Shown here one piece after another: positions 1 through 8,836 of a stretch of 64,000 bases of DNA. A program made the position numbers and the translations under genes. The stretch's first letter is position 1. Every line of letters begins with the position of its first letter. The stretch comes from Stappia sp. 28M-7 (lineage in GTDB: Bacteria > Pseudomonadota > Alphaproteobacteria > Rhizobiales > Stappiaceae): positions 4,238,258-4,302,257 of the forward strand of contig NZ_JACMIA010000001.1 of the NCBI RefSeq assembly GCF_014252955.1. Reading direction: 5' to 3'. The notes beneath the pieces were generated by a model that saw only the letters and a list, made by a program, of their open reading frames with translations, had not been told where the DNA came from and did no database searches.

Positions 1-494
1 CCTCGACGATCCTGCAGATGGCGACCGGCGACGCGCTGGCCATCGCGCTGCTGGAAGCGCGCGGCTTCACCGCCCAGGATTTCAAGGTCTATCACCCCGG
101 CGGCCGGCTCGGTGCCAGCCTGCTGCATGCCCGCGACGTGATGCATGGCGGCGAGAAACTGCCGCTCGCCACCCCGGCGACCACCATGCGCGACGCCATC
201 GTCCTGATCACGCAGAAGGGCTTCGGCGTGCTCGGCATCGTCGACGAGGCCGGACAGTTGGTCGGCATCATCACCGATGGCGACCTGCGCCGCCATCTCA
301 GCCACGATTTCCTCGACAAGACCGCCGGCGACGTCATGACCCGCGCGCCGAAGACCATTCCCGGCGACATGCTGCTGGCCTCGGCAATGGAGTTCCTCAA
401 CCGCACCTCGATCACGGCGGTTTTCGTCGTCGAGGACGGGCGTCCGGTCGGCATCATCCATCTGCACGATCTGCTCCGGCATGGCGTCGCCTGA
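1..494 (+). CDS. kdsD: Arabinose-5-phosphate isomerase, C-terminal part (KdsD/KpsF/GutQ family), 5' end outside the window
   Basis: The reading frame is open from base 3 to a TGA at 492-494, so only the last 163 residues are present. The first visible residues (STILQMATGDALAIALLEA) are the end of the SIS sugar-isomerase domain, followed by the family stretch YHPGGRLGASLL. Two CBS domains follow, from about VMHGGEKLPLATP to DGDLRRHL and from AGDVMTRAP to HDLLRHG. Known KdsD proteins interconvert ribulose-5-phosphate and arabinose-5-phosphate in the cytosol, the first step to Kdo for lipopolysaccharide. The family and domain order are seen directly; the Kdo role follows from the family. An internal ATG at 18 is not the start, because SIS-domain sequence continues upstream of it. 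Confidence 0.93.
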   Translation, partial: STILQMATGDALAIALLEARGFTAQDFKVYHPGGRLGASLLHARDVMHGGEKLPLATPATTMRDAIVLITQKGFGVLGIVDEAGQLVGIITDGDLRRHLSHDFLDKTAGDVMTRAPKTIPGDMLLASAMEFLNRTSITAVFVVEDGRPVGIIHLHDLLRHGVA

Positions 495-510
495 GGCATT
501 CTTCACGCAA

Positions 511-536
511 AGCGAGGGTTGCCCTCGTGGTTTTTT
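511..536 (+). terminator. Rho-independent terminator after kdsD
   Basis: CGAGGG (513-518), a TTG loop, CCCTCG (522-527), then TGG and six T (531-536). It lies 17 bases after the kdsD stop and separates that gene from the stator operon. Confidence 0.8.
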
Positions 537-651
537 CCGATTGCGCAGCAAATTTCCCCTCGCCCCTTTAGGGATTGATTAGCCACGCCCTGCCTATGAT
601 CACCTCCAGGTCCGCGACCGGACCACAGGTTTGTTCGGAGAGTGGCACGGC

Positions 652-1419
652 ATGGATCTCGGTTCGATCATCGGCATCGTTGCAGCATTTGTGGTCGTCC
701 TCATCGCCATCATGCTGGGCGGCAACCTCACCCAGTTCATTGACGTTCCCTCCATTCTGATCGTCATCGGCGGCGGTTTCGCCGCGACCCTGGTGCGCTT
801 CCCGCTCGCCGGAATCGGCGGCGCCTTCGTGGTCGGAGGCAAGGTCGCCTTCACCCACAAGAAGTCGAGCCCGCGCGACCTGATCGAGGAGATCAGCACG
901 CTTGCCGACATCGTCCGCAAGTCCGGCCCGCTGGGCCTGGAAAATGTCGAGGTGAGCGATCCGACCCTGGCCAAGGGCGTGCAGTACATCGCCGATGGCT
1001 ATGAGGGAGAGTTCATCAAGGACGCGATGGAGCGCGACCGCGACCTCTATCTCGACCGCCTGCAGGAAGGGCGCAAGGTGTTCAAGGCGCTCGGCGATTC
1101 CGCGCCGGCCTTCGGCATGATCGGCACCCTGGTCGGCCTGGTGCAGATGCTCGCGACCATGGACGATCCCTCCACCATTGGCCCGTCGATGGCCATCGCG
1201 CTGCTGACGACGCTCTACGGCGCCCTGATCGCCAACGTCGTCTGCCTGCCGCTGGTCGACAAGCTCGATTCGAAATTCGAGACCGAAGAGGTCAACCAGA
1301 CCCTCGTCATCGACGGCATCCTGCAGATCCGCGAGAACAAGAGCCCGGCCCTGATCCGAGACATGCTGATCGCCTATCTGCCGGAAAAGGCCCGCGCCGA
1401 GTTCGCGGAAGCCGCCTGA
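652..1419 (+). CDS. motA: Flagellar stator protein, MotA/PomA family
   Basis: Predicted 255-residue inner-membrane channel subunit of the flagellar stator, which couples ion flow to torque with its MotB-type partner. Hydrophobic helices lie at about residues 4-22 and 33-50 and a second pair at about 153-170 and 183-203. Between them is the charged cytoplasmic loop (residues 65-150) expected to contact the rotor. The conserved APAFGMIGTLVGL stretch (151-163) contains the channel proline. ATG 652 is preferred over an in-frame TTG at 631 because GGAGAG at 637-642 is correctly spaced for it. The next gene is the stator partner, 40 bases downstream. Length (about 255) and the short N-terminus resemble sodium-type PomA more than E. 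coli MotA (295); the coupling ion is inference. Confidence 0.92.
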   Translation: MDLGSIIGIVAAFVVVLIAIMLGGNLTQFIDVPSILIVIGGGFAATLVRFPLAGIGGAFVVGGKVAFTHKKSSPRDLIEEISTLADIVRKSGPLGLENVEVSDPTLAKGVQYIADGYEGEFIKDAMERDRDLYLDRLQEGRKVFKALGDSAPAFGMIGTLVGLVQMLATMDDPSTIGPSMAIALLTTLYGALIANVVCLPLVDKLDSKFETEEVNQTLVIDGILQIRENKSPALIRDMLIAYLPEKARAEFAEAA

Positions 1420-1459
1420 CACCCGGCACGACACATCACGCGACGGAGACCGGCGCACC

Positions 1460-2314
1460 ATGGCCAGAAAAAAGAACGCAGGCGGCGGCGGCGCCCCGGA
1501 ATGGCTGGTCACCTTCGCCGACCTGATGTCCCTGCTCGTCTGCTTCTTCGTGCTGATCATCTCCTTCTCGATCCAGGACAAGCAGAAACTGCAGATCGTC
1601 GCCGGCTCGATGCGCGAGGCCTTCGGCGTCAAGGAAACGTCCCGGCGCACCGGCATCATCGAGGTCGAGGGCATCCCCGTCCGCGACTACATGAAGGACG
1701 TCAGTCAGGTTCCCGAAGAGGTGGATTCCGATTTCTCGCAGGAGCGGCACGAGCAACGCCGCAAGCAGGGGCCGGAAGCCAATACCCACGATGTGCGCAA
1801 GTCGGACATCGAGCATCCGCGCCAGTTCGCCACCGCCGCGGCCTCCCTGCGCCAGGCCTGGCAGGAAATGCCAGACATCACCGAAATCTCCTCCAACATC
1901 ATCCTGGAGGAGACCGATGAAGGCCTGAACATCAGCCTCGTCGACCAGGACGGCCGCTCGATGTTCCCGGAAGGCTCGAAATACCCGTATGAGCTGACCC
2001 GCCGCCTGCTGTCGAAGATGGCCCCGGTCATCGGCCGGATGCCGAACCGCATCCAGATCACCGGCCACACCACCTCGGGCGGCATCGCGCTGAACCCCAG
2101 CTACACCAACTGGGAGCTTTCGGCCGATCGCGCCAATGCCGCGCGCCAGATTCTGACCGAATACGGCGTGCCCGCCGACCGGTTTTACGGTGTCGTCGGC
2201 AAGGCCGACAGCGAACCGCTGTTCCCCAACGACCCTTATCTTGCCGCCAACCGCCGCATCGGCATCTTGCTGATGCGCGAGGAACCGCCGATCCCGCTCG
2301 GCCACAATCCGTAA
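1460..2314 (+). CDS. motB: Flagellar stator protein, MotB/PomB family with OmpA-like domain
   Basis: A 284-residue partner of the preceding gene. Residues 18-38 form the single transmembrane helix, with the ion-binding aspartate D21 in TFADLMSLLVCFF; the TFAD..LL..FFVL pattern is closer to sodium-type PomB than to proton-type MotB. A linker (about 40-150) leads to a C-terminal OmpA-like peptidoglycan-binding domain (about 160-275) containing ITGHTTSGG, NWELSADRANAARQIL and NRRIGILL. It should anchor the stator to the cell wall and gate the channel. No other flagellar or chemotaxis genes are in the window, so this is a detached stator pair. Involvement in another motor-like process cannot be excluded from sequence alone. 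Confidence 0.92.
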   Translation: MARKKNAGGGGAPEWLVTFADLMSLLVCFFVLIISFSIQDKQKLQIVAGSMREAFGVKETSRRTGIIEVEGIPVRDYMKDVSQVPEEVDSDFSQERHEQRRKQGPEANTHDVRKSDIEHPRQFATAAASLRQAWQEMPDITEISSNIILEETDEGLNISLVDQDGRSMFPEGSKYPYELTRRLLSKMAPVIGRMPNRIQITGHTTSGGIALNPSYTNWELSADRANAARQILTEYGVPADRFYGVVGKADSEPLFPNDPYLAANRRIGILLMREEPPIPLGHNP

Positions 2315-2345
2315 GGGACGGGCAGCTCCTAAACCAAACGACGAA

Positions 2346-2384
2346 GGGCCGGGAAACAAATCCCGGCCCTCTCGCATTTTTGCG
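2346..2384. terminator. Bidirectional terminator between convergent motB and nfeD-like genes
   Basis: Perfect 9-bp stem GGGCCGGGA (2346-2354) / TCCCGGCCC (2361-2369) with loop AACAAA. A T-run lies at about 2377-2381 for plus-strand transcription. The stem works for both convergent genes. Confidence 0.82.
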
Positions 2385-2409
2385 CTTCTGCGCCCCTTGA
2401 ATTGAGCTC

Positions 2410-2868
2410 TCAGCCCTCGACGGGCGTCACCACCAGCGTGCTGCCATCGACCCCGACGACACGGATGCGCGTGCCGGCCGGGCAATCGGGCCCGCTCACC
2501 CGCCAGACGCTGTCGTCGAACCGGACCGAGCCCTGCCCGCCGGAGATCGGCGCGGCCAGCACGAATTCGCGACCCACCATGCGCGCCCCGCGCTGGTTGA
2601 GCCCGGCCTCATCGCCCTCGCTGCCCTGCCGGCGCATGTAGAGGCGCCCGACAACCACGGCGATCACCGACAGCAGCCCGAACAGCACGATTTCCAGCTG
2701 CCAGGGCATTTCGACCAGGATCGCCAGCGTGCCGACGACGATGGCGGCAAGGCCGAACCACAGGAAGAACGTGCCCGGCGCCAGAACCTCGAGGCCGAGC
2801 AGGAGCAGACCGCCGATCCACCAGATCCACGGGCCCAGCTCCATCACCAGACGCTCGATCATGGTCAT
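2410..2868 (-). CDS. NfeD-like membrane protein with C-terminal OB-fold
   Basis: 152 residues. The N-terminal half holds about three hydrophobic helices (about 10-30, 32-50 and 55-73, including [17 protein letters not shown]). The C-terminal half (about 88-152) is a soluble beta-rich segment with [12 protein letters not shown] typical of the NfeD OB-fold. NfeD proteins partner with SPFH/stomatin proteins in detergent-resistant membrane patches. Here the start overlaps the stop of the SPFH gene by four bases (ATGA at 2868-2865), so the two are translationally coupled. The biochemical role of this short, protease-less NfeD class is not firmly known; quality control or organisation of membrane proteins is the usual proposal. 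Confidence 0.9.
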   Translation of the reverse strand: MTMIERLVMELGPWIWWIGGLLLLGLEVLAPGTFFLWFGLAAIVVGTLAILVEMPWQLEIVLFGLLSVIAVVVGRLYMRRQGSEGDEAGLNQRGARMVGREFVLAAPISGGQGSVRFDDSVWRVSGPDCPAGTRIRVVGVDGSTLVVTPVEG

Positions 2869-3869
2869 CCCCGCGGCTCGCTGCCGTCACGCGACGGACC
2901 GCTGGTCGTGGGCACGCTGCCGCGCGGCCGCGACGACCCGCCGCCCGGGCCGAACGCCTCCTTGGCGATCTCGGCGATGCCCGAGAGCGAGCCGAGGATG
3001 GCGGTGGTCTCGGTCGGCAGGATCAGGAGCTTCTGGTTCGGAGAGCGGGCGAACTGGCCGAGCGCCTCGACATATTTGTTGGCGACGAAATAGTTGATCG
3101 CCTGCATGTCGCCGGCGGCGATCGCCTCGCTGACCATGCGGGTCGCGTTGGCCTCGGCCTCGGCGGAGCGTTCCCGCGCCTCCGCATCGCGGAACGCGGC
3201 CTCGCGCCGGCCTTCCGCCTCCAGGATCAGCGACTGCTTCTCGCCTTCCGCCTGCAGGATTTCCGAGGCCCGCTTGCCCTCCGCTTCCAGGATCGAGGCG
3301 CGCTTCTCGCGCTCCGCCTTCATCTGACGGCCCATCGCCTCGACGAGGTCGCGCGGCGGGTTGATGTCCTTGATCTCGATGCGGGTCATCTTGATGCCCC
3401 AGGGAGAGGCGGCCGCATCCACCACCCGCAGCAGGCGGGCGTTGATCTCGTCGCGGTTGGACAGCAGTTCGTCGAGATCCATCGACCCCATGACCGAACG
3501 GATGTTGGTCATGGTCAGGTTCAGGATCGCATTCTCCAGGCCCGAGACCTCGTAGGCGGCGCGCGCCGCATCGAGCACCTGGTAGAAGGTGACGCCGTCG
3601 GCGCTCACCGTGGCATTGTCGCGGGTGATCACTTCCTGCGTCGGAACGTCGAGCACCTGCTCCATCATGTTGATCTGATGGCCGACGCGGTCGACGAAGG
3701 GGACGATGATGTTGAGGCCCGGGGTCAGCGTCTTGCGATACCGGCCGAAGCGCTCGACGGTGTAGTTGTAGCCCTGCGGTACGGTCTTGACGCCTGCCAG
3801 GACAACAAGGACCAGCAGGACGAGCAGAACCAGAACGAGGATATCGAAACCAAAAAGGCCTTCGAGCAT
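2865..3869 (-). CDS. qmcA: SPFH/Band 7 membrane protein, stomatin-like (QmcA type)
   Basis: 334 residues. A single N-terminal transmembrane helix (about 8-27) is followed by the Band 7 domain (about 28-190; [20 protein letters not shown] is the signature start). Next comes a long Ala/Glu/Arg coiled coil (about 190-250; repeats such as [20 protein letters not shown]) that oligomerises the protein. The tail after about 300 is disordered and rich in Gly, Ser and Pro. Stomatin-like proteins scaffold membrane microdomains and modulate membrane proteases. The gene is upstream of, and overlaps, its NfeD partner. The 167-bp gap before it (3870-4036) must carry its promoter; no clear operator is visible there. 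Confidence 0.93.
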   Translation of the reverse strand: MLEGLFGFDILVLVLLVLLVLVVLAGVKTVPQGYNYTVERFGRYRKTLTPGLNIIVPFVDRVGHQINMMEQVLDVPTQEVITRDNATVSADGVTFYQVLDAARAAYEVSGLENAILNLTMTNIRSVMGSMDLDELLSNRDEINARLLRVVDAAASPWGIKMTRIEIKDINPPRDLVEAMGRQMKAEREKRASILEAEGKRASEILQAEGEKQSLILEAEGRREAAFRDAEARERSAEAEANATRMVSEAIAAGDMQAINYFVANKYVEALGQFARSPNQKLLILPTETTAILGSLSGIAEIAKEAFGPGGGSSRPRGSVPTTSGPSRDGSEPRG

Positions 3870-4036
3870 CTTGCGTCACCTTCACCAAGGCCGCACTGCC
3901 GTGCGGCGGAACGGATTGCAGGCCGGTCGCGCGCAACCGGACGGCCCGCCGCTACATGTACCCGGCGAGCCGCGATCTGCAAGCGCAAGCGGCATGCAAT
4001 GGTGAAGAAGAGCGCCCCGAGGACGCGGCAAACGGC

Positions 4037-5125
4037 TCAGATCCAGCCGGACAACTCGCGCCGCACCAGGGTCTGGATGACGTTCATGCCGTCGTCGCTG
4101 TCGTTGAGGCACGGGATATGCGCGAAGTTGTCGCCGCCATTCTCGTGGAAGATCTCCCCCGCCTCTCCGGCGATTTCTTCCAGAGTTTCAAGGCAGTCGG
4201 CGACGAAGCCCGGATTCATCACCGCAATGTTGCGGGTGCCGGCCTTGGCCATCGCCTCCACGGTCTTGTCCGTGTAGGGCTGCAGCCATTCCTCGGGACC
4301 GAAGCGCGACTGGAAGGTGATCTTCAGCTTGTCCTCCGACCAGCCGAGCCGCTCGCGCAGAAGCCGCGTCGTCTTGTGGCAATGGCAGTGATAGGGATCG
4401 CCCTTGCGGAAGTAGGACTGCGGAATGCCGTGATAGGAGGCGATCACCGTCTCCGGCTCGAAGTCGAGGCCGGCAAGCGTCTTCTCGATGGAGCTGGCCA
4501 GCGCGTCGATATAGACCGGATCGTCGTGATAGGGCGGCACGGTGCGCAGCGCCGGCTGCCAGCGCAGCTTCAACAGCTCGCGGAACACAACATCGTTCAC
4601 CGTCGCCGTGGTCGAGGCCGAATATTGCGGATAGAGCGGGAAGACCAGCAGACGGTCGCAGCCCTGCTCGCGCAGCTTCGCCAGCCGGTCCGGGATCGAC
4701 GGCTGGCCGTAGCGCATCGCCCAGTCGACGACGATGCGGTCGTCGATACCGGCCATGGCGGCGGCGAGCTTGTCCGACTGCGAGCGGGTGATCGTGCGCA
4801 GCGGCGATTCGTCGAGTTCCCGGTTCCAGATCTCGTCATAGGCCTTGCCGGATTTCTTCGGCCGGGTGTTGAGGACGATGCCGAAAAGGATCGGGTACCA
4901 CAGCGCCTTGGGCCACTCGATGACCCGCTTGTCCGTCAGGAATTCCTTCAGATACCGGCGCATGGAGCGGAAGTCGGTGCCGTCGGGCGTACCGAGATTG
5001 ACGATGAGAACGCCGATCTTGCCCGCCTTGACGCCGGGATGTCCGGCCGGCAGCTGCACCTTGCCCATCTCGCGACGCCTCGTTTCCCGCTCGCTGTCGC
5101 TGTCGATCACGCTCATGCTGTCCAT
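4037..5125 (-). CDS. hemH: Ferrochelatase
   Basis: Inserts Fe2+ into protoporphyrin IX, the last step of haem synthesis. About 362 residues, usual for the family. The opening GKIGVLIVNLGTPDG, the active-site histidine in ASYHGIPQSYF and the metal-path glutamate in GPEEWLQPYT are all present. The stretch PYHCHCHKTTRLL is rich in His and Cys but there is no clear C-terminal [2Fe-2S] cysteine set. ATG 5125 is chosen because GGGAG lies four bases upstream. GTG 5140, ATG 5116 and ATG 5068 are alternatives; the homologous core begins only near residue 40. Monocistronic as far as can be seen. Confidence 0.96.
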   Translation of the reverse strand: MDSMSVIDSDSERETRRREMGKVQLPAGHPGVKAGKIGVLIVNLGTPDGTDFRSMRRYLKEFLTDKRVIEWPKALWYPILFGIVLNTRPKKSGKAYDEIWNRELDESPLRTITRSQSDKLAAAMAGIDDRIVVDWAMRYGQPSIPDRLAKLREQGCDRLLVFPLYPQYSASTTATVNDVVFRELLKLRWQPALRTVPPYHDDPVYIDALASSIEKTLAGLDFEPETVIASYHGIPQSYFRKGDPYHCHCHKTTRLLRERLGWSEDKLKITFQSRFGPEEWLQPYTDKTVEAMAKAGTRNIAVMNPGFVADCLETLEEIAGEAGEIFHENGGDNFAHIPCLNDSDDGMNVIQTLVRRELSGWI

Positions 5126-5395
5126 CTGGCTCCCGATCACATTCCGGTCCGGCTGAGCGGCACATAAGGCGCAAAAGCCGGGTCGTCCATATCCTAGTCG
5201 TTTCTACGCAGCCAAGTCGAAGAGGGTTCACCCGAATGCGCGACAGGCTGACGCAGGCGGGCAATTGCTCCGGACTTGGGCGCTGTTAACGGTCCTTTCA
5301 AAACAGATCGTCAAAATTGTCGATATTACCAAGGCTTGGCCGTTGCTTCCGGTTGCAGGAAGCGCGCCTGCACGCCGCCACCGGGACGAATTTCA

Positions 5396-5899
5396 GTGAA
5401 GAACGAGAAGATCCTCCTCGTGGAGGACAGCGCATTCACCCGCCGGCTGCTGCGCGGCATGCTGAAGGACCTCGGTTTCCATGCCGTCACCGAGGCAGCC
5501 GATGGCATGGAGGCGGAGCAGCTCCTGAAGCTGCACCGCTTCGACGTCATGCTGATCGACTGGCGCATGCCGCGCCAGGACGGCGCGGAGTTCCTGACCA
5601 AGCTGCGTGCGCACGACAATTCCGTGACCGCGTCCACCCCGGCGATCATCATCAGCGCGCATGTCGATCTTGTCTTGCTGCAAAGGGCGGCAACGCTCGG
5701 CGCCCAGTCGGTGGTGGTGAAGCCGTTCTCGCTGCAGATCCTGAAATCGCATCTCGACGCCGCGTTGGGGCGCCCCATCGACCGGGCATTGCCCGCTGCA
5801 AGACCCGACGCGAAGCCGGCCGCGCTGCCCGATCCCGCTGCCATCGCGGAGCCGGGCCCTGCCGCGGACGACGACCTCTACGAGATCGTCTATCTCTAG
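5396..5899 (+). CDS. Single-domain response regulator (CheY-like receiver with extension)
   Basis: 167 residues from GTG 5396. The receiver domain (about 4-125) has the acidic pair in LLVEDS (E10-D11), the phospho-acceptor D55 in VMLIDWRMPRQDG and the conserved lysine in VVVKPFS (about 105). After it is a 40-residue Ala/Pro-rich tail ending in DDDLYEIVYL, with no output domain. Such proteins act by protein contact or phosphotransfer. No kinase is adjacent, and the upstream 255 bp (5141-5395) hold only promoter-like sequence. An in-frame GTG-less extension upstream to 5276 has no homology-like features. The partner kinase and the pathway are unknown. Confidence 0.85.
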   Translation: MKNEKILLVEDSAFTRRLLRGMLKDLGFHAVTEAADGMEAEQLLKLHRFDVMLIDWRMPRQDGAEFLTKLRAHDNSVTASTPAIIISAHVDLVLLQRAATLGAQSVVVKPFSLQILKSHLDAALGRPIDRALPAARPDAKPAALPDPAAIAEPGPAADDDLYEIVYL

Positions 5900-5924
5900 G
5901 CTTGCGGTCTTGTAAGGAAGGCGC

Positions 5925-6377
5925 TCACTCGCCGCGATAACGCTCGGCGACGCGGAACCAGAATTCGACGATCGTGTGCAGGACCTCGCTCATGCCGGCA
6001 AGGCTGTCGGCCTTGGTGACGACGGCATTGGCGCCGGCCGCATAGGCCCGGCGAATCGTCACCGGATCATCGGCCGTGGTGAAGACGCAGACCGGGACCG
6101 CGCTGAGCCGGGCATGCTGGCGCAGCTTGCCGAGAAACTCCGTTCCCGTCATCACCGGCAGGTTGAGGTCGAGCAGAATGAGGTCCGGCGCGGCAGAACC
6201 GGCCGCCGCAGCGCGGTTGAGATGGTCGAGCGCCTCGGCGCCGTCCGAGGCGACTTCAAGGCGGACAGGCACGCTGGACGCCTTCAGCGACTGACGGATG
6301 ATGACGACGTCGTCCGGATCGTCCTCGACCAGCAACACGAAAGCGCCGTCGGCAGCCTTCTCCGCTTCATCCTGCAT
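5925..6377 (-). CDS. Single-domain response regulator, Rcp1-like
   Basis: 150 residues from ATG 6377; ATG 6422 or 6470 would add an unconserved leader. The receiver domain shows FVLLVEDDPDDVVIIRQSL, a pattern of the Rcp1/phytochrome-kinase-associated group. The phospho-acceptor is D70 in LILLDLNLPVMTG and the lysine is K122 in AVVTKADS. There is no DNA-binding domain. It is convergent with the other orphan receiver gene, with only 25 bases between stops. Rcp1-type receivers usually accept phosphate from bacteriophytochromes or related PAS/GAF kinases, but none is encoded here. Confidence 0.82.
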   Translation of the reverse strand: MQDEAEKAADGAFVLLVEDDPDDVVIIRQSLKASSVPVRLEVASDGAEALDHLNRAAAAGSAAPDLILLDLNLPVMTGTEFLGKLRQHARLSAVPVCVFTTADDPVTIRRAYAAGANAVVTKADSLAGMSEVLHTIVEFWFRVAERYRGE

Positions 6378-6525
6378 GGTATCGCTCGTCCGCACCTGAG
6401 GCCGTCCGCCGGCCATCGCCATCGGGTCCCGCACAACCGGGGTCCTCTTGCATAGGCCAGGGCGTTGCAACTGCGCAAGGGGCGAGGACGCCGGCAGACG
6501 GGAGGCCGCCGTCGCCAGGGCTTGC

Positions 6526-7767
6526 TCAGGCTTCGTAGTTGCGCTCGTCGGCGATCACCTTGCCGTCGTTCGGCAGGGCGCCGGGCAGCACCCGCTCGAC
6601 CCGGCCCGACAGCTTGGTCACCTCGCGCAAGGTGGCGGAAATCGCCTGATCGAGGCCGTCGCCATGCGTTTCGGCCTCGTAGGCCAGACGCATCACGTCC
6701 TGCTCCGCCTGCCGCTCGACGATGAGCCGGGCGCGGGTGATCTCAGGATGCCGGCCGAGCAGTTCGGAAATCTGCTTGGGATCGACGAACATGCCCTTGA
6801 TCTTGGTGCGCTGGTCGGCGCGGCCCATCCAGCCCTTGAGCCGCATGTTGGTGCGCCCGCACGGAGAGCGGCCCGGCAGCACGGCCGACAGGTCGCCCGT
6901 GCCGAACCGGATCAACGGATAGGCCCGGTTGAAATTGGTGATCACGACCTCGCCGACCTCGCCCTCCGGCACCGGCACCCCGGAGCCCGGACGAACGATC
7001 TCGACGATCACGTCCTCGTTGACAATCATGCCCTGGTCGGCGGCCGCCTCGTAGGCGATGACGCCGGCATCGGCCGTCGCATAGGCCTGCAGCACCTCGA
7101 TGCCGCGCTCACGGTATTCCGCCCGCAGGCTGGGGAACAGCGCGCCGCCGGACACCAGCCCCCGCCGCAGCGATGAGGCATCGCGGCCGAGTTCCGCCGC
7201 CTTGTCGAGGAGGATCTTCAGATAGTCGGGCGTGCCGGCATATCCGCTCGGACGCAGGGTGGCGATGGCCTCGACCTGCATCTCGGTATTGCCGACGCCG
7301 GCGGGAAACACCGCGCAGCCGAGGGCCCGCGCGCCGTGATCGAGAATGAAGCCGCCCGGCGTCAGGTGGTAGGACAGAGCGTTGTGGACGATGTCGCCCG
7401 CCCGAAAGCCGGCGGCAAAGAAGGCGCGCGCCGCCGACCAGGGATCCGCCTCGCCCCCCTGCGGCTCCCAGATCGGACCGGGCGACATGAAGATGCGCCC
7501 CATGGCCGACAGCGGCGCGGTGGCGAAGCCGCCGAAGGGCGGGGTCTGCGCCTGGGCTGCCATCAGATCCGGCTTGCGCAGCACCGGCAGACGGGCGAGC
7601 GCTGCCCGGTCGACGAGCGAGGCCGGGTCGTATCCCTCAAGGTGGCTGGCCCAGCCGGGCGCCTTCGCCATCGCATCGGCCACATGGGCGGGAAGCCGCG
7701 CGAAGAGATCGGCGTCCCGTTCACCCGGCTCGCGGATCTCCAGGTTGTCGAAATGCTCTGCGCTCAT
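6526..7767 (-). CDS. Phenylacetate-CoA-ligase-like adenylate-forming protein, unusual ATP loop
   Basis: 413 residues with the PaaK-family fold. The middle region has the GTPDYLKILLDKA stretch and the GGALFPSLRAEYRERG segment. The hinge motif YPLIRFGTGDLS is present, as is the C-terminal domain RTKIKGMFVDPKQISELL. Family enzymes join an aromatic or related acid to CoA using ATP. The Ser/Thr/Gly-rich ATP loop (SSGTTGKP in PaaK) is replaced at about residues 95-103 by SPGPIWEPQ, so ATP handling may differ or be lost. It is the last gene of the LIV-type ABC operon, 112 bp after livF. A small hairpin (CGAAAGG/CCTTTCG, 7797-7815) lies in that gap. Family placement is confident; substrate and activity are not. 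Confidence 0.8.
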   Translation of the reverse strand: MSAEHFDNLEIREPGERDADLFARLPAHVADAMAKAPGWASHLEGYDPASLVDRAALARLPVLRKPDLMAAQAQTPPFGGFATAPLSAMGRIFMSPGPIWEPQGGEADPWSAARAFFAAGFRAGDIVHNALSYHLTPGGFILDHGARALGCAVFPAGVGNTEMQVEAIATLRPSGYAGTPDYLKILLDKAAELGRDASSLRRGLVSGGALFPSLRAEYRERGIEVLQAYATADAGVIAYEAAADQGMIVNEDVIVEIVRPGSGVPVPEGEVGEVVITNFNRAYPLIRFGTGDLSAVLPGRSPCGRTNMRLKGWMGRADQRTKIKGMFVDPKQISELLGRHPEITRARLIVERQAEQDVMRLAYEAETHGDGLDQAISATLREVTKLSGRVERVLPGALPNDGKVIADERNYEA

Positions 7768-7879
7768 GTCGCGCTCCTCGTGAATTCCTGGCCGGGCGAA
7801 AGGATGGACCTTTCGCGTCTCCGTCGCCGGGCTGTCCGCCCCGCTTCGGCCTGCTGCTTTGACTGGACGCGGTGCCGGC

Positions 7880-8716
7880 TCAGGCGAGCCAGCGCTTGCG
7901 GCGCTTGTAGTGCTTCACGTTCCGGAACGACTTGCGCCCCTCGCCGCCGACGCCAAGGTAGAATTCCTTCACGTCCTCGTTCTCGCGCAGCGCCTTGGCG
8001 GCGCCGTCGAGCACGATGCGGCCCGATTCCATGATGTAGCCGTAGGTGGCGTAGCGCAGGGCGACGTTGGTGTTCTGCTCGGCAAGCAGGAAGGACACGC
8101 CCTCCTTCTCGTTGAGCTCCTTGACGATCTCGAAGATCTCCTCGACGAGCTGCGGGGCAAGGCCCATGGACGGCTCGTCGAGCAGGATCATGTTCGGCTT
8201 GCTCATCAACGCGCGGCCGATGGCGCACATCTGCTGCTCGCCGCCGGACGTGTAGCCGGCCTGGCTGCTGCGCCGCTCGCGCAGGCGCGGGAAATAGGCA
8301 TAGACCTTCTCGAGGCTCGCCTTGACGGCGGCATCGCCGTCGCGCCGGGTGAAGGCGCCGGTCAGAAGGTTCTCCTCGATGGTCAGGTGGCCGAAGCAGT
8401 GGCGGCCTTCCATGACCTGGATGCAGCCGCGGCGCACCAGGTCGCTCGGCGACAACGCCTGCACCTGCTCGCCCTTGAAGACGATGTTGCCCTTGGTCAC
8501 GTCGCCGCGTTCGGCCTGCAGAAGGTTCGACACGGCCTTCAGCGTCGTGGTCTTGCCGGCGCCGTTGGCGCCCAGCAGGGCGACGATGCCGCCTTCCGGC
8601 ACGGTCAGCGAAACGCCCTTCAGCACCAGGATGACGTGGTTGTAGATCACCTCGATGTTGTTCACAGCGAGGATGGTCGAAGCGGACGTCTCGGTCTGCC
8701 GTGCATTGGCGTCCAT
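7880..8716 (-). CDS. livF: LIV-type ABC transporter ATP-binding protein (LivF)
   Basis: 278 residues; one of two cytoplasmic ATPases of the importer. Walker A GANGAGKTT is at about residues 49-57, a signature variant is TSGGEQQM, and Walker B is MILLDEPSMGL followed by the LivF-typical APQLVEEIF. The C-terminus carries a basic tail (KHYKRRKRWLA). It is separated from the binding-protein gene upstream by 120 bp holding a hairpin. Together with LivG, LivH, LivM and the binding protein it makes a complete transporter; the substrate is not readable from the ATPase. Confidence 0.95.
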   Translation of the reverse strand: MDANARQTETSASTILAVNNIEVIYNHVILVLKGVSLTVPEGGIVALLGANGAGKTTTLKAVSNLLQAERGDVTKGNIVFKGEQVQALSPSDLVRRGCIQVMEGRHCFGHLTIEENLLTGAFTRRDGDAAVKASLEKVYAYFPRLRERRSSQAGYTSGGEQQMCAIGRALMSKPNMILLDEPSMGLAPQLVEEIFEIVKELNEKEGVSFLLAEQNTNVALRYATYGYIMESGRIVLDGAAKALRENEDVKEFYLGVGGEGRKSFRNVKHYKRRKRWLA

Positions 8717-8787
8717 GTCACTCTTCCGGCGCTAGGCGTTGGGCGGTCCGGTCCGGGCGAATGAGGCGCGGGCCGGCGGATCTAGTG

Positions 8788-8814
8788 CCGGTCCGCAGCC
8801 TCGCCGCGGACCGG
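8788..8814 (-). terminator. Hairpin between the binding-protein gene and livF (possible attenuator)
   Basis: Perfect 9-bp stem CCGGTCCGC (8788-8796) / GCGGACCGG (8806-8814) with a 9-base loop, starting 22 bases past the binding-protein stop. No T-run follows on the minus strand. It is therefore better read as an mRNA-stabilising or attenuating structure than as a full terminator. Confidence 0.5.
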
Positions 8815-8836
8815 ATGTTTCTCGAGACTGCCTGGC

